Shown here one piece after another: positions 1 through 17,234 of a DNA stretch of 64,000 nt. The notes under the pieces are model-generated. The model was not told the DNA's origin. It did not search any database and saw nothing but the letters and a program-made list of their open reading frames with translations. The DNA is from Klebsormidium nitens. Lineage: Eukaryota > Streptophyta > Klebsormidiophyceae > Klebsormidiales > Klebsormidiaceae. The number at the start of each line of letters is the position of its first letter. Position 1 is the stretch's first letter. The stretch is from positions 67,588 through 131,587 of the forward strand of contig DF237059.1 of assembly GCA_000708835.1 (NCBI GenBank), given 5' to 3'. Made by a program: the position numbers and the translations under genes.

Positions 1-292
1 NNNNNNNNNNNNNNNNNNNNNNNNNNNNNNNNNNNNNNNNNNNNNNNNNNNNNNNNNNNNNNNNNNNNNNNNNNNNNNNNNNNNNNNNNNNNNNNNNNNN
101 NNNNNNNNNNNNNNNNNNNNNNNNNNNNNNNNNNNNNNNNNNNNNNNNNNNNNNNNNNNNNNNNNNNNNNNNNNNNNNNNNNNNNNNNNNNNNNNNNNNN
201 NNNNNNNNNNNNNNNNNNNNNNNNNNNNNNNNNNNNNNNNNNNNNNNNNNNNNNNNNNNNNNNNNNNNNNNNNNNNNNNNNNNNNNNNNNNN
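1..292. other. Assembly gap
   Basis: All bases are N. Real sequence begins at about 293, so nothing can be said about this stretch. Confidence 1.
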
Positions 293-1954
293 TCCGTTGA
301 TTATGATTTCGATCTACGGTTGGTGATTCGCCATGGCATCTATCGTCGAATCCTCTTTTTAACGGTATGGATTTGTTAGTGGTGACACCAGCCACCCGAG
401 CAAGCGCGCAGTTTCGACGTCGAAGACCGTTGACATGCACGAAGCCCGACACTAGAGCTCCCACCGTGCAGCGTTCGGACCAAAATGCTCGATTCTTAAG
501 CGTTGACTGCGCCGCCCGCGCAGCCCAGACCGGGAAAATCTCGCACCGTTATACGGTCAAATATAGACACCCAGACTGTACGTTTTATCGTCGAACACGG
601 CCAAGTTGAAGCCAACCCAAGCAGGTCAAACGGCAGGCCCGCGCCGCGGCGTCGTACAGTGGCCGAAACGCCGATCCCTATGGTTCCTCTCTTCCTAAGA
701 GGAAGAGGCGAGCCAATATACAGTATACCTATACCATTGAACTACCAGTGGCAGTAGGTACCGTAGACTGAAAAAGTTATTAGTCCATTATAATCCACCG
801 TACATTCAACTTGTCATCAGGTCAGGGGTCGCCACAGGTTTTCGAAAATGTCGGCTCAAAGCCGACTCCCTTGTAAATTCATCGGCTTCTCGCCTATATT
901 TTGGGGTACCGTAGTCCACCGTGATGATTCCGAACGATTTTATTTCGAATTATTTTCCAAAAATCCGACGAGGAAAGTGGAATTATTTATGCTGATTCCG
1001 ACCAAAATCCGAATGCCCTATGGTCTCACTCAAAAGGGGAGTTTTTGGCTGCTTTTGGCAGTTTTACGGCTTCCGAGGACCATTTCAGGGTTATTTTACC
1101 TTTCCGAATTTTCACTTTCCGAATGGGAAATCCGAATATCTGACTTTCCGAACGCAGATAATTATTTATTTATTCGGAATCATCACGTTGGACTACGGTA
1201 CTTGTCGGCTTCTCGCTTTGGCCTTCGAGCCGGGTGCTTCTTAATTTTGTCGGCTTTTCGGAAATTTCAATGTCCCGGGGATCACGGTTAGTCGGCTTGT
1301 GCCGACCCCTGCATCAGGTATTTCAAAATTTCGCGGGAAGCTGATACATGGTCGATGCCTATTGGCTATGAGATTGTACAGCGTTGCCACGTGGACCCGG
1401 CATGAATGCATTTAGCTACGTCACGGTTCAATCTTGTGCGTCATGGTATTAATCGCGTTATATGGCCTTAAACATGTTTGACTTGACCGTTGCCATGCAT
1501 GTAAGCCATCATGGCAACCCGCAGGCAGTGCACGCCTGTCGTACTGCATCTCAATGTGTGGATATCAAACATGTTGCAGGCCCGCCCTCTATCGGCTATC
1601 CGTAGGCTGCTGACAGCCGCGAGCGACATCTCATAGTTATTGATGATCTATTGACCATGCATGAACCAAAAGCAACTCCAGCTGCAGCGAAGACTCACTG
1701 AGCTACAAGGACTCCGCCAGAGCACGGCCTTGGGCGCGGCGCATCGAGCGACCACGCTCACAAGCACGGAACAGAGTAAAGTTCTGTATGATTGCATAAA
1801 GAGCTGTCAATGTGCATCCACTCGCGATGTAAAGCAGTGTAAATGGAGGTACAAGCTAGCGGGGGTCCGGTCCCAACCATGAAGCAAATAGCATGACGAT
1901 AATCGTCTAGCGAGGTCGGATCCCTCCCCGTCGGATAGCGCTGCTGGGCTTGAC
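293..1954. other. Intergenic region downstream of ARP9
   Basis: No open frame here has protein-like composition or homology that I recognise. The only structured object is the MITE at 823-1311. An imperfect hairpin lies near 1486-1515, where gttgccatg pairs with catggcaac. The remainder looks like ordinary intergenic DNA. Confidence 0.6.
823..1311. mobile_element. Non-autonomous hAT-type MITE with 8-bp target-site duplication
   Basis: The 489-bp element begins CAGGGGTCGCCACAGG and ends with an imperfect inverted copy (CTTGTGCCGACCCCTG), matching at 14 of 16 terminal positions. It is flanked on both sides by the identical octamer CATCAGGT (815-822 and 1312-1319). An 8-bp target duplication with termini starting CAGGGG is the known signature of the hAT superfamily. 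Close inside each end is a small palindrome built on gtcggct/agccgac. No transposase-like open frame is present, so it would depend on an autonomous element elsewhere. Confidence 0.82.
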
Positions 1955-4900
1955 TTACTCAGGCATTGAACAATACCAAAACGTTTGCGTACTAAGGTTG
2001 TTTGTATCCTTATACTTTTTCTCGGTCCCTGGCCGCACGCCGCCATCCACCCAATCTTCCCGCTGGATCCAAGCCTCCGAATAATCCAGTACGCCTAGGA
2101 TACACCCACCGCGCCAGGCGAGTGTCCTCGGATCGCCCCGATTTTTGACCACCTGAATGACAGCGGGTAGACGGACCAATCGTTTATAGTACGTGGTCAG
2201 AAAGCAAGTAATCAACGGCGCGGAGAAGCCATGAGCTGTTGGGCAGAACGTTGAAGGTGATTGATGGCAGAGCACGTATCAGGAGATCAGGAAGCCGACT
2301 GAGGACCAAGGACAAGTCAAGCCAACCGGCCACCGCCCATGATCTCTTAACCGGCAACTCGACAAGCTCCTGTAGAGGGCGTCCGTTCTCGTAAGCAGTC
2401 AGAATCACCGTCAGACAAGTGCGGAAGCAAGCAACGGCCCACTTTCAGACAGTCTGCTTGTAGTGGAATCAAAGTGGCCGACTTGAGTTGGAATTTGTCA
2501 GGAGCCATGCAAGCAACACGCGGATCCCCACTCGCCGACCTGGAACCGCCCCAGTCGAATTAGCCCAAAATCCACAGAACACTTGAGCTTCTGGTTGATA
2601 TGGACGGTTGATGCTGAGGCTGATAACTCGAGGCGGATCCTAGATGGGCGACTTGGAGCACACGTTTCTCCGTCCACCTATGTGTCACTAGGAAGCTTCC
2701 AAACGGAGCTTCGCTAGCCGCCAGAACCAGACTCGTTCCGAGCCCGGTTTCCTGTCTGATCACCCTGCCAGAAGCACTTTTGACCAGGCTGAAACCAGCC
2801 TTTTCCAGCAGTCCACCGTCCACAACCAGAGGATAATCCCCTCAACCTTCGCGTTCGATCCCAACCGTCCCTTCAAACCTCCCTCGCAATGGGAAAGGCC
2901 CCTCACCTCAACCGTGTCCACATCGATGTCCCCGGGGATGGAGTGGAGCACTCTCTCTTCCACGAAGTCCACGACGCCCGGTATGAGGGCGCCCCCTCCG
3001 ATGAGTTGGATGGACGAGAACAGCTTCTTCTTGAGCTCGGGGCTGTCTGTACAAGGAAGGGGTTCAATCAGGTTAGGTTTCGCCTCGACCGAAATGGGTG
3101 AGCGCTCATCTCCGGTCCTCGGACCAATGAGAACGCTTCGATCAATCACGTGGTAAGTAAGTAAGGACCTGGTACAGGATCTTGGCTGGAGCTCTAGTGT
3201 ACGAAGTTGTTACGCAGACCGGAGATGCGAAGCTGGCGAGCCTGGCATCTCCTGTCGACGCGGAACCTTAGATGGATCCGTGCGGACAATACCCAAACCT
3301 TTAGACGGGAGATCTTTTGACTACTCACTTGTTGAATGTCTCATTCATTCGAAACGGAGGCTGGCTGTACGACTTTCCTGATGGGAGACGTCCGCAAGCA
3401 GAGGAAGCTTAGACGACAGCAAGTGCGGACAAAGCTGAGAGAACAAAGGCGGCCTCTTGATCAAGTTTCACGTCCTGCGCTCGTTTCTAATTCCGTTCCT
3501 TCCTCACCTCTTTCTTTCGGTCGCATTTCGGCATTTTTGTGCTATTCATTCCGTCCGCCTCTCGTGTCTAACACATTCCAGAGGCACATCGACCAATAGT
3601 TCCAACGCAACGAAACGCATTGTAAGCGACCTTGCAGAGCCAAGAATCCGCTCACAAGTGCTCAGAATGCTGCGCACAATTGCAACGTCAACGCCAGTCA
3701 CCGGGGCTCCAATCGCGCCCGGAGAAAGTCGCCGGACAGAGTAAGCAGGTTCCCAAGCCCGACACAAAGCGAACACATTTAAAGCAACCATGCAGAGCCT
3801 AAAACCTTCGACTCACAAGTGCTCAGAATGCTCCGCACAATCGCAGCGTCCACCCCCGTCAGCGTCGTTCCCGCCAGCCCCATACCCCCTTGCTGAAACG
3901 AGTACAGCGGGTCTCCGACGAGCTCGGAGGCGCGTCTCCCGGGCTCGGCCAGGCCCGCGTCATCCAGAAGCTCCTCATAGTCCTCCGAAAGACTGCGCGG
4001 AACGCGAGCATAGGTCAATCGGCGGTCGCGGTTGTCGTGTTGCTTTTCATTTGCGTCTCTTTCCTTTCGATGGTCTCTGTGTCGCGGTAACAACGCACGA
4101 GGCACAGCGGACAAAGTCCGAAACAATGTCATAGCGTTATAGAAAGAGCTGTGGACCGCTCTTTTATGCAAAGCTGGACGCTGTTTCTTAAGCACTTTGT
4201 TGTGAAGCAGATTACCGGAGGAATGTCCACTCCTTACAAGCAAGAGACCATGGATGCGAGCCTTACAGCACTGTGTCGGCTACCAGAATCTGTGGATATC
4301 TCCAAATCTCCGACTGATCTTAGAGAGCAGCAAGCTTACCGTTCTTGACAATCATCTGCACATTCGCACCAGCATAATGCTCAACCGAAGCTACCATACG
4401 CACGCGTGATTTGAACGAGCCGGCTTGAGGGACCACTCACGCGCTCTCGTTCGGAGGGGGGTACTCTTCTGGGGCGAGCAACCGGGGGTAAAAGAGGCCA
4501 ACTGGTGCGAGGTTTGGGGAGCCCACGAGTGACATCTCGTAGTGCTCGGTTGACGCGCCTTTCTCCCGGACCTTGAAATGCACGGAGGGCTCCACGTGTC
4601 CCCCCTCGCCGAAGAAGCAGTGCTCCTCTTTCAGGCTTTCAAGCAGTAGACGGTCCTGGGGGGTAACACAAAGATGCGAAGTCAGGGGGCGTGAGACAGC
4701 AAGGATATGCTGATTGGTTACCCAGGCGGTAGTGAGTGAATTTGGTTTGTTGAGCGATGCTTTTCTGTTCAGAAGCGTGGGGTAGCGCCTGAAGGCTGCG
4801 GGCAGAGATGGTCTCTGTACATAGGTTTCGGATCAGACTGAGACTCTACGCAGGCTTGAGTTCGGAGCATGGTCCGTCTAATGGACTTGAAGGCAAAGGG

Positions 4901-7900
4901 CTCCTTTAACGCCCCCCCGCGACGTCTTATCAGCCCGATCCGGTGACTGATGGTTTCGGAGGAGTGCTCCGAAAAGACACCTCAGGAAGGGCTGAATCGT
5001 GCGAAAGGAGGAGGTAACTCAAGGCTAAACTACCTCTACTTTCACCAAAAGACCGATGCAGAAGGCAGCCTCACGGAAACGGTCGTGAACATGGAAAGAG
5101 CATAAGGTCTCAAAATTACCTGCACGTTTTTAGGATTGCCTGGTTGCACTCATCTCACTCCTCTGGCAAAAAGAACTTGGAGGCAATCCCACCTGTACAT
5201 CTGCAAGCGGATTGCAGGCACCATATGGCCATGCGTGCACGTGGTGCTGCTGAATCCAGAGCAGGGCCCGGGAGATGTCCTCCCCGCCGAATGGCAGCGT
5301 GATCCTGGAGCTCGGAAGGACCGTCCCTTCCTGAGGACAGACAAGGTGTCAACCTTTCCGTCGTTAGTATTCCCTTCACATGTCAACATAGATCTGTCTA
5401 GAAAAACGCTCCGCGCCTCTCTCTACAAGTGAGGACAGGCTTCGAGCTTGATCGACTCTTGATTGGAGCTTTGAGCTCCTAAGTCCTGCCTTCCTGGAGG
5501 CATTCTGAAGGCAATCTAATTTCAAAACGCTCGGTATCAGCGACGTTTTGCGAGACACTGTCCTCAAACCAGAGGAGGACTCAGGACAAACCCCTCCCTA
5601 CGATTCCAGCCTGACGCTTGGCTACGTTATGGGCAGCGCTTTGATGTTGATCATTGTGAATGACCGTTTATCTTGCGAGTGTATTCGTGGACCATTTCGG
5701 GCCCGCGTTCACAGCATAGATGCGGGATGGCGGAGACTCGTCACGCTTTTGTGACAACGAAAAGACGGCCTGTGCGCTGGCTGCGTCAACCAATCATATT
5801 CGCTCTTCCAGACAAGCAGTCTCAAAAAAGCGGAGCGGGAATGAAAAGACGATATGTCGTCTCATTAAACGTAAAGGCCGTTGAAGCCAACAGCTAGGTT
5901 CTAAAGTCTCGGTCCCTTGCAACTCGTCACTTAAGCCGTCACTGTCCGGGAAGAACGACGAACGGAGTAGAAGGGAAAAAGGATAACGACGCTCGTGAAC
6001 TCACCTCGACGCATGCCACGGTGCACACCTGCGCTCCTAGGCTGACGATGCACGCTGACGTCATATTGTTCCCGAAGAGCGCGGCGAGCGACTCCTGGTG
6101 CAGAATCGCCGACTCAAACCCGAGATCTCTGAAGATTACGGTCAGAAGCTCCTTGGCTTCTCGGGGTTGCAAAGTTTCGGACAGTACGACGACCGCTGAC
6201 ATTGAGCGGACGTCCGAAAGTCGGAGCCCCAGCTTGTCCGTGAGGGCCCACTGCCAGATGGCGCACAGGTCGGTGCAAACCTGGGGTAAGATCTCGGGTT
6301 AGCGGCAGGGTTAGTTGTGTGGGTCCAATGCAGGGGAGTGCAGAATATTAGGCAGGTGCACTGCGTGGCTGGAACTTTTGCGGTAAAGTTGTGGGCGGAT
6401 TACCACTCCTAAGTGTACACTCAAAAATTTGTTGGCTGCTCGGAACACTTGCTGCTCAGGCCGGTTTTGAAAGTCATGGGTAATCCGGGTGCGCCGCCCC
6501 ACATTGCATCGGCGCAGACCAGGCAACGAGATTCAGAAAGCGAGGTCGAGACCGAAGGGGTGACTCAGAAGGTTGACATTAATAAGGGAGTTCCGTCGAG
6601 ATCAACCAGGGCTCGAGCAAGCACCGGGAAGCTCACCTGCTGAAGCGGGTAGCTTTTGGACACATTCAACCGCCCCCGCCTGATTGGCCGTCGCAGCACA
6701 TACGGGTCACAGTGAGCGATGTGGAGCGCTTCTTCGCCACAGATCCATCTCCTGTGCTCGACCTTCGGGGCCCCACTTACGTCATCCGCCTCTTGGTTCA
6801 TAACAGGATCAGGCTCCTTGTCTGTAGACTGCGGGCCAACTGAAGCCGATGGAACGCCATCTTTCGTGCCTTCTTGGCTGTGTAGTGGTTCATTCCCACC
6901 TCTATCGCCTTCCCTCAACTCGTTCTCTAGGCCTACTTCTCTCGATTCGGTTGTTTTCTGCTCAGAGACGCCGTTCTCTACATCGATATCTGCAGCAGCT
7001 TTCTCTATTCGGACTGTCTCATCTTGCGATGGCCTGTCTGTTGGGACTGCACTGCTTTGACTTTCTCCCTCCAATATTTCAGCCACTTTTGCCTGGCCTT
7101 CAGAATCTTTCTGCGGTTCCGCTTCGTTCTTTGTCTGAGGAGGTAAAACTGTGCTCGTCTTTGTCCAGTGAAAGCCTGTGTCATCAGCTTCTGGCACCAG
7201 CTTCAGACGGCTCAACTCTTTTGCACTCGCAGCTTGCAGCCATCCTGGAGTGATGTTCAGATGGGCCTCAATCTGCACATTTGTCCCCAGAATGTTCACC
7301 ACTTAGTCATCATTGTCAGTAATCCTGCAGTCTACATGTGAATATCGAAATTGTTACAAAGCATCACCAAAGCAGCATCTTATGGTCAATTACTCATAAA
7401 CAACCTCTCAACGAGTTATATCACAAAACAACCTCTCAACGAGCTATATGTCAATAACCAGAGGTTTTGGGCGCCCCAAGTTTGTCAGACTGAAGAAATG
7501 GAGTGATGCAGGCCGGGAAGGCTCAGCAACGGTTCTGGAGCTTTTGCTGATAGAGTAATGAAAAAGTTCACAGTGAAGGCAGATGGTGGCAATAAGTTAA
7601 AGCAGCCACAGATCATGCAATAAGCATTTTCAAAGAGCTTGTCAATAATCAATGCAAAGACTCCAAACTTCGACGCAGGGTCAGTTTACTTGCCTGTCGA
7701 CATGCTTCTTCCTTCTCCTGACTGGTTCCAGCTTCAAGCGAGCTCTTCCGTCGATCTAGTAACTGCAAGTTTGAGAAACACTTCATGAGACGTTTTGGAA
7801 GTCAGAAGCACAGTGATTTAGGCACTCTGCCCGCCAGTATCCAAGACAAGAAAGTGGTTTTGAATTTTTTTGATTGGATGCACTCAACCAGCTGCAATCA

Positions 7901-8241
7901 ATACAGCAGCTGAGAAGACACCCAATGAAAAAGCACTAGGTTGTACATGAGGATGCCCCAACAGTACTGTGAAAGGCACAGTGAAAGCTCTCATTGAACA
8001 AGTCTCAGCACAGTGCACTCACCGATTCATCGACTTCATTTATGCCCCCCCGGACGTTCTGCCGCTTCTGTGCCAGCTCAGGTGCATAGCGGGCAATGCA
8101 ATGTGGTATCAACAAAGGCTCCTTCTGGGAGGCCAGCCCGATGCGGAGGAAAGCTGAACCCGGGTTGATCACCACAATCTCCCTCCCCCGCTCTGCTAGC
8201 AGCTGTGTTGGGCCAAGCGTTTTGAAGTACTCCTGCAACAT
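1955..8241 (-). CDS. ARP9: Actin-related protein 9 (plant ARP9, ARP8-type chromatin-remodelling subunit)
   Basis: Nine exons join in frame to about 699 residues: 8241-8023, 7762-7690, 7301-6637, 6280-6005, 5330-5193, 4655-4441, 3992-3817, 3046-2907, 2152-1955. The start is a leucine-rich N-terminus followed by the nucleotide-binding strand VVINPGSAFLRIGLA. Later actin-fold landmarks are YVLRRPIRRG, LHQESLAALFG with IVSLGAQVCTVACVE, LPFGGEDISRALLW, GLFYPRLL, SIQLIGGGALIPG and the C-terminal AWIQREDW block. This order matches plant ARP9, whose family (metazoan/yeast Arp8) acts in nuclear INO80-type remodelling complexes. Exon 3 carries an acidic, low-complexity insertion of roughly 125 residues (about residues 155-281), which helps explain the length over the roughly 600-residue plant proteins. 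The intron after exon 7 contains a diverged copy of the exon 7 edge. ARP9 and eL36 are transcribed divergently. Confidence 0.87.
3650..3725 (-). repeat. Diverged copy of ARP9 exon 7 3' edge with donor site
   Basis: Read on the minus strand, this stretch encodes a near copy of the end of exon 7 (true: TGVDAAIVRSILST; copy: TGVDVAIVRSILST) and carries the same T|GTGAG donor. The exon-like end is at 3656; the true exon end is at 3817, 161 bp away. The intronic bases just beyond the donor, gcagagcc, are also shared, so exon edge and intron were duplicated together. The upstream part of the exon is missing, so it cannot act as a full alternative exon. Confidence 0.75.
7392..7452. repeat. Short tandem duplication in ARP9 intron 2
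   Basis: Two adjacent units share acaacctctcaacgag followed by ttatat or ctatat. The unit is about 28 bp. It lies in the intron between exons 2 and 3 and has no evident function. Confidence 0.7.
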
Positions 8242-8969
8242 TGCAACTCACGGATATTCCATAACACGGAACTTCCAGCTACTTTCACCAACATTGACTG
8301 CGCAGCACGTTGATCACAGAGTGGCAAGTGAGCAATTGTCTTTTAGTTTTCTCACAACCACAATCGGACGAGCAGCACAGTTACAGCTGCCAGGGGCCTC
8401 TGAGTCCAATAAGATATCATCCATTGATTGTGCATCCAAAAAGTGCGCTCAATCAGCACAAGCACGAAGGGCAACCCGTAAGTACAATAGGTAAAATGGT
8501 CTTCCCCTCACCCCGTCGAGCTCCCCTTTGAGCGCCATAATGTCTGACAGGGATGCGATCACCTCAAGGCGCCATGCCAGCCTGCGCCTGCCATAGCAAT
8601 GCCATTGCAAATTGCAATCAGCCAGCTCAGGTTGCTCAGCTCACAAGAACAGAACTTCAGAAGCAGCCCATACTCGTTCGGATCAGTTAAGCGGTAACGA
8701 TCGGTGTATCCTAGAGGCACAGGCCCATCTGGAAGTGACCGGTGAAGCTCGCAGGCATTCGGATACTGCCCCGGCTAAAGAATTGATCAGGCATAGAATC
8801 TGCCCGGGCCTCATGCACGTCTACCGTACCCGTGATATCCACATGCCCCGGGCTGTTCAGAATTTTGCCGGTAACGGTTTCGTAATTCGCGGAGCAGAAG
8901 AACGGGGACGACGCCTTCCTTCTTCCTCTTTCCAGCTGCTACCACGCAGAGAAGGCACACGCTGGAGCC
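8242..8969. promoter_or_regulatory. Divergent promoter region ARP9 / eL36
   Basis: This 728-bp spacer separates the two divergent start codons, so both promoters should lie here. A pyrimidine-rich run (about 8915-8935, cttccttcttcctctttccag) precedes the eL36 start. It could be a ribosomal-protein-type initiator/TOP tract or the acceptor of a 5'UTR intron; the sequence alone does not decide. No TATA box is obvious. Confidence 0.4.
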
Positions 8970-11026
8970 ATGACGGCCGTGCAGGGAGCGGGCATCGCGG
9001 TTGGCCTGACCAAGGGCCACCAGGTCACCAAGCGTGAGCTGAAGAAGAGGCCCGCATCCAGGAAGGGGGTAAGTTTGCAAGTTGCGCGGCCCGGCCCCCT
9101 GTGGGAGGTTTTGTAATGCAAGACTGTTAACAAAAGGGCGACAGCGAGGGGCTAGGGATGTTAAGTTAAGAGGCTATGTTCCCAAACAACCCATGGAATG
9201 CCTTTGGAAGCATGTTGGGCATCGCTTCGAAAGGTCTAGTATTAAGAAGTGTAATCCGGGGGGGAACTTATCATTATTAGTCGAGGATCTGGCTAAAGAT
9301 TAGAAGGACAAACGCATGCGTGCCGTGGAGAATTTGAGAAAAGCAGTGGCAGCTGATGGTTTTTAGAGGCCCTGGCTTATTTCACAAACGGTGTGGAGCA
9401 CTTGGGGCGTCTGATTTCTCTGTCTCTGGTCTGCAATCTGGGCAAATGCCACTAGGGCGCGCAAGACAAGGTCTTCTTAAGCATCGGTTTGGGCTTGCCT
9501 GCATGTTGCAGTCCTTAGATGCTGACATGATGGGTGCTGTGTACTTTTGAGCCTGTCGGTAATGGTCTGGACTGGCATGTGTAGAGCAGAAACAGTGCAA
9601 GCTGACAACGGTATGGTGCGCAGGAAGCACGTCGAAATTTCATTAGGTTTCAGTTTAATTGTTATAGGCTGATTCTTGGTGGCTTCTCTTTATAAAGCCC
9701 TGTTCCAATAAGCTGTTTGGTACCAGTTGATTGCTGATCTAATATTTTGTGGTCACTAAAGAACGAGCCTCGTGCCAGGATTGCCTGAGTAACACTGGTT
9801 TTACCGCTCGCTTTTCACAGAAGCTTGGAAAGCGCACTGCCTTCGTGCGGACCCTCATCCGTGAGGTCGTCGGGTTTGCTCCCTATGAGAAGCGCATTCA
9901 GGAGCTGCTGAAGGTCGGGAGGGACAAGCGCGCCTTGAAGGTCGCAAAGAGGAAGCTGGGGACGCACCTGCGGGCCAAGAGAAAGCGAGAGGAGATGACG
10001 AGCGTGCTGCGGAAGCAGAGGTGAGGCGCAGTGGTTGGGGCTGAGAGAAGTGGCGTGGGTGCACTGTTAGTCGCCGGTTTGCCGTTGTTTTCTGAAATTG
10101 GTTTGCGGAACTGGAGTGTACATCTGTCTCTTTTGTCTGGGAAGACGAGAAGAAGTACGCCAGAACACAGGTGATTCAGCGACCGGCAGTTCCCTAAGGC
10201 CCAGGTAAGACATTGCTCTGCATCAAGAGCGGGACATTTTAGCGGCTGAAGTGCCATTGTCCATTGCAAAGGCTAACTGCAACTCAGGGAAGAAACCGAG
10301 TGGCACATTAGAAGGAAGGTGCTAGCAAGTGTGCAGGAAAAAATCATAACCGCAGGGGGCAACTACTTAAGTATGGGATCAGCTGGCACCAGAGTACCTT
10401 CTATGAGCACATGACAGCAGTCGTGGCCGTTGCACCTGGGCCCTGCTTTTAGGTGGCTGGTGGCTGGCCAGCTCATAATCTATAGCGCAGAAGCATTTGC
10501 GCAATCAGCACGATGGCGGGCTCATTTGCAATGGTTGCATCAGTTGTAGGAGGTCACGATCGTCAGCCCCTTCATCAATTGTCTTCTTTGTGGTAGGCAG
10601 CAAGGGGTCATGACTTCCGTTAGCGTCTTAGGCGCATGTGCAGATCATGCGGTGGCTCCTATCTTTTTGTGATTGAGGCAAAAAGTGTGGCAGTCAGCGA
10701 GACTGGCCACAAAGGAGATTCTGTGCTTGGGAACATTTCTTTGTGGGGGGTATCATCCACTCGGACGTTTTCTGCACAGGTAATCCAGAAGGGGTTGTCG
10801 GTTGCTGTTGAGATCAGCCTGAGGGCTGCTCAAGGCTCATGCCTCTTACAAACCGTAGAATCTGCAGGCTTGAAGGCATTGGGCCTCTTTGGTAAAATGA
10901 CGCAGTTGCTACCCAGATACGCCCGACTTTCTACTTGAATCTGACCATAATTGCATTTCGTGCAGGGCTGCTGCTTCTACACACCACAAGGAAGAGAAGA
11001 AGGAAGAGAAGAAGGAAAAGAAGTAA
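8970..11026 (+). CDS. RPL36: Cytosolic 60S ribosomal protein eL36
   Basis: Three exons (8970-9068, 9821-10020, 10966-11026) encode 119 residues. The start [20 protein letters not shown], the core [23 protein letters not shown] and [20 protein letters not shown], and the lysine/glutamate-rich tail ([11 protein letters not shown]) are the standard eL36 pattern. Length is close to plant eL36 (about 110 residues). The protein is a component of the cytosolic large ribosomal subunit. The ATG at 8970 is the first in frame and gives the family N-terminus. Introns are GT-AG, at phases 0 and 2. The introns (752 and 945 bp) are long relative to the 360-bp coding sequence. Confidence 0.97.
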
Positions 11027-12160
11027 ACTGTCTATGGAAAAACGATCGTCAGATTTGGACTTTTCTCAAGCCCACCGACAAGGACTAGTTCTTTCAAGTC
11101 TGGGGTGCTCATCCGTGGTTGACCATCTCATGTTGCGCAAAGTCTGGTCTGGCTTGTGTTGACTGTCACATTGTTCAGGGTAGCCTGGGGCTTACCGGCC
11201 AAAAACATGGTTGGGCTCCGTGAAGAAAGCTCCTGGCTGCATATGCAACCCCGCACCATGCAGTACATCGGACTGGGGCTCTTGCCTGCAATGGCTGGGT
11301 CCATTGAGAGCTATTTGCTTGAGTTCATCCGACTGCGACCCGACTGCTACCATATGATTAAATGTGCTTGCAGTGCAATTCTGAGTCCAGCAGCGTAGCT
11401 ACCGTCACACTGACAGCTGCAGTAGCGATTCTTACGCGGGTAATTTCTCAAAATGCCAGCATGGACGCATATGCGGTTCTGAGGTTGCCGACAGGCCTGT
11501 CGAAGCATAATTCTAGCTGTGGCCGGTACATGTGCTTGCGCGGTGCGCCATGCTGTTGAATTACTTTCGCATTTTGAGTACTATGCATTGCGACAGGTCA
11601 CTTGGTAAGTCGGACAATGCACCGCATGCTGCCAATAGCTGTACCGATGCATGGCGGCTGCATGCCATGATCTGCAACGAGTCATTTAACTTATAACGCT
11701 TGACGACTGTAATAGGTTAGCTATTATAGCCAACTGATTCAATATATTGGTGACATGGAGGCATACTCGATCCGGATGTGATTGATAATAGTATGCACCA
11801 ATGATCGATCCCTGTTGGTGCAAGAGTTATTGCATATGCGCAATCTCGATTTGTGTATCGGTTCCGAGGACTTCCCAAGCAATTTCTTTCGGCAATTGGC
11901 CATTAAACTTCCGTATGGTTAGTCAGGAAAACATTCCGCGTCAAGAAAGATTTATAGCTCGGCGCTAGCTCTTAAGGGCGAATCTAGCCCTTCAAGAGCC
12001 TCGATTGGGACCTTTATTGTAGTGCATCCAGCTACACAAAGGACTTAAGGATGGTAAGGTAGGCACATCCAAATTCTTCCCTCCGAACCTACTAGCACTG
12101 CTAGCTTTTATTTAGATAAGCTGCCTGCAAACACGGCAAGCTGTCATGATATGCAGATCG
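11027..12160. other. Convergent intergenic region eL36 / OTC
   Basis: About 1.1 kb between two convergent stop codons, presumably holding both 3'UTRs and terminators. I see no coding frame with recognisable similarity and no strong repeat. The AT content rises between about 11,570 and 12,130. Confidence 0.5.
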
Positions 12161-16725
<4,565 letters not shown>

Positions 16726-17234
16726 TGATATTGCAATGTGAGCGTCAGATCTGTTTCCCCTTTTCTCCTGGAAAATGCTGAGCTGCAAATGTGGGGCCAG
16801 CAAGTAATTTTGTGGAGGTTACACAATCAAGGGGCGCCTCAAGACGTTTCACCTGCAATTGCAATGTAGAGAAGGTTTGCTGCTTCAATTGCACAAGCAA
16901 TGCGGCCACCAACAAGACTTGGAATTCAGTCGAGCTAGCCAGCACAAGCTTGATCCTGCAGTGGTTGGTTCATTCCTCCGGAGTTGAGTTCGGGGAACAA
17001 ATAGAACCAGGGGCTTGTAGCGTAATAGTCCTCAATTGTGTGTAGCGTTACATGTTCGAGGCGCTTATTGCGTCCACCGGGCACCCCCGGTGGACGTAGT
17101 AGAGGGGGAATCCAGACGCATTCTTGGGTGTGCTCAGCGCAATGCACCTCATTGCGTTTCTCAAACATCCTGTTTACAAAGTTCTTGTCACTGTGTGTGC
17201 AAAGGGGGAGTTCGCCAGCGCATCTGAGGGGGCC
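16726..17234. promoter_or_regulatory. Divergent promoter region OTC / amino-acid transporter
   Basis: This 509-bp spacer separates divergent start codons and must hold both promoters and 5'UTRs. An in-frame upstream ATG at 17124 precedes the chosen transporter start. Its extension is not typical of the family, and 17235 sits in a good context (gccATGg). No clear TATA box was found. Confidence 0.4.

Noticed and set aside
7673-7691. GC-AG intron after ARP9 exon 2 (cag|gcaagt)
   Set aside because: A GT donor four bases downstream (a|gtaaac) keeps the phase with exon 3, whereas the GC donor would break the frame.
17124-17234. Upstream in-frame ATG extending the transporter by 37 residues
   Set aside because: The extension is hydrophobic and unlike the family N-terminus. 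The ATG at 17235 has a better context.
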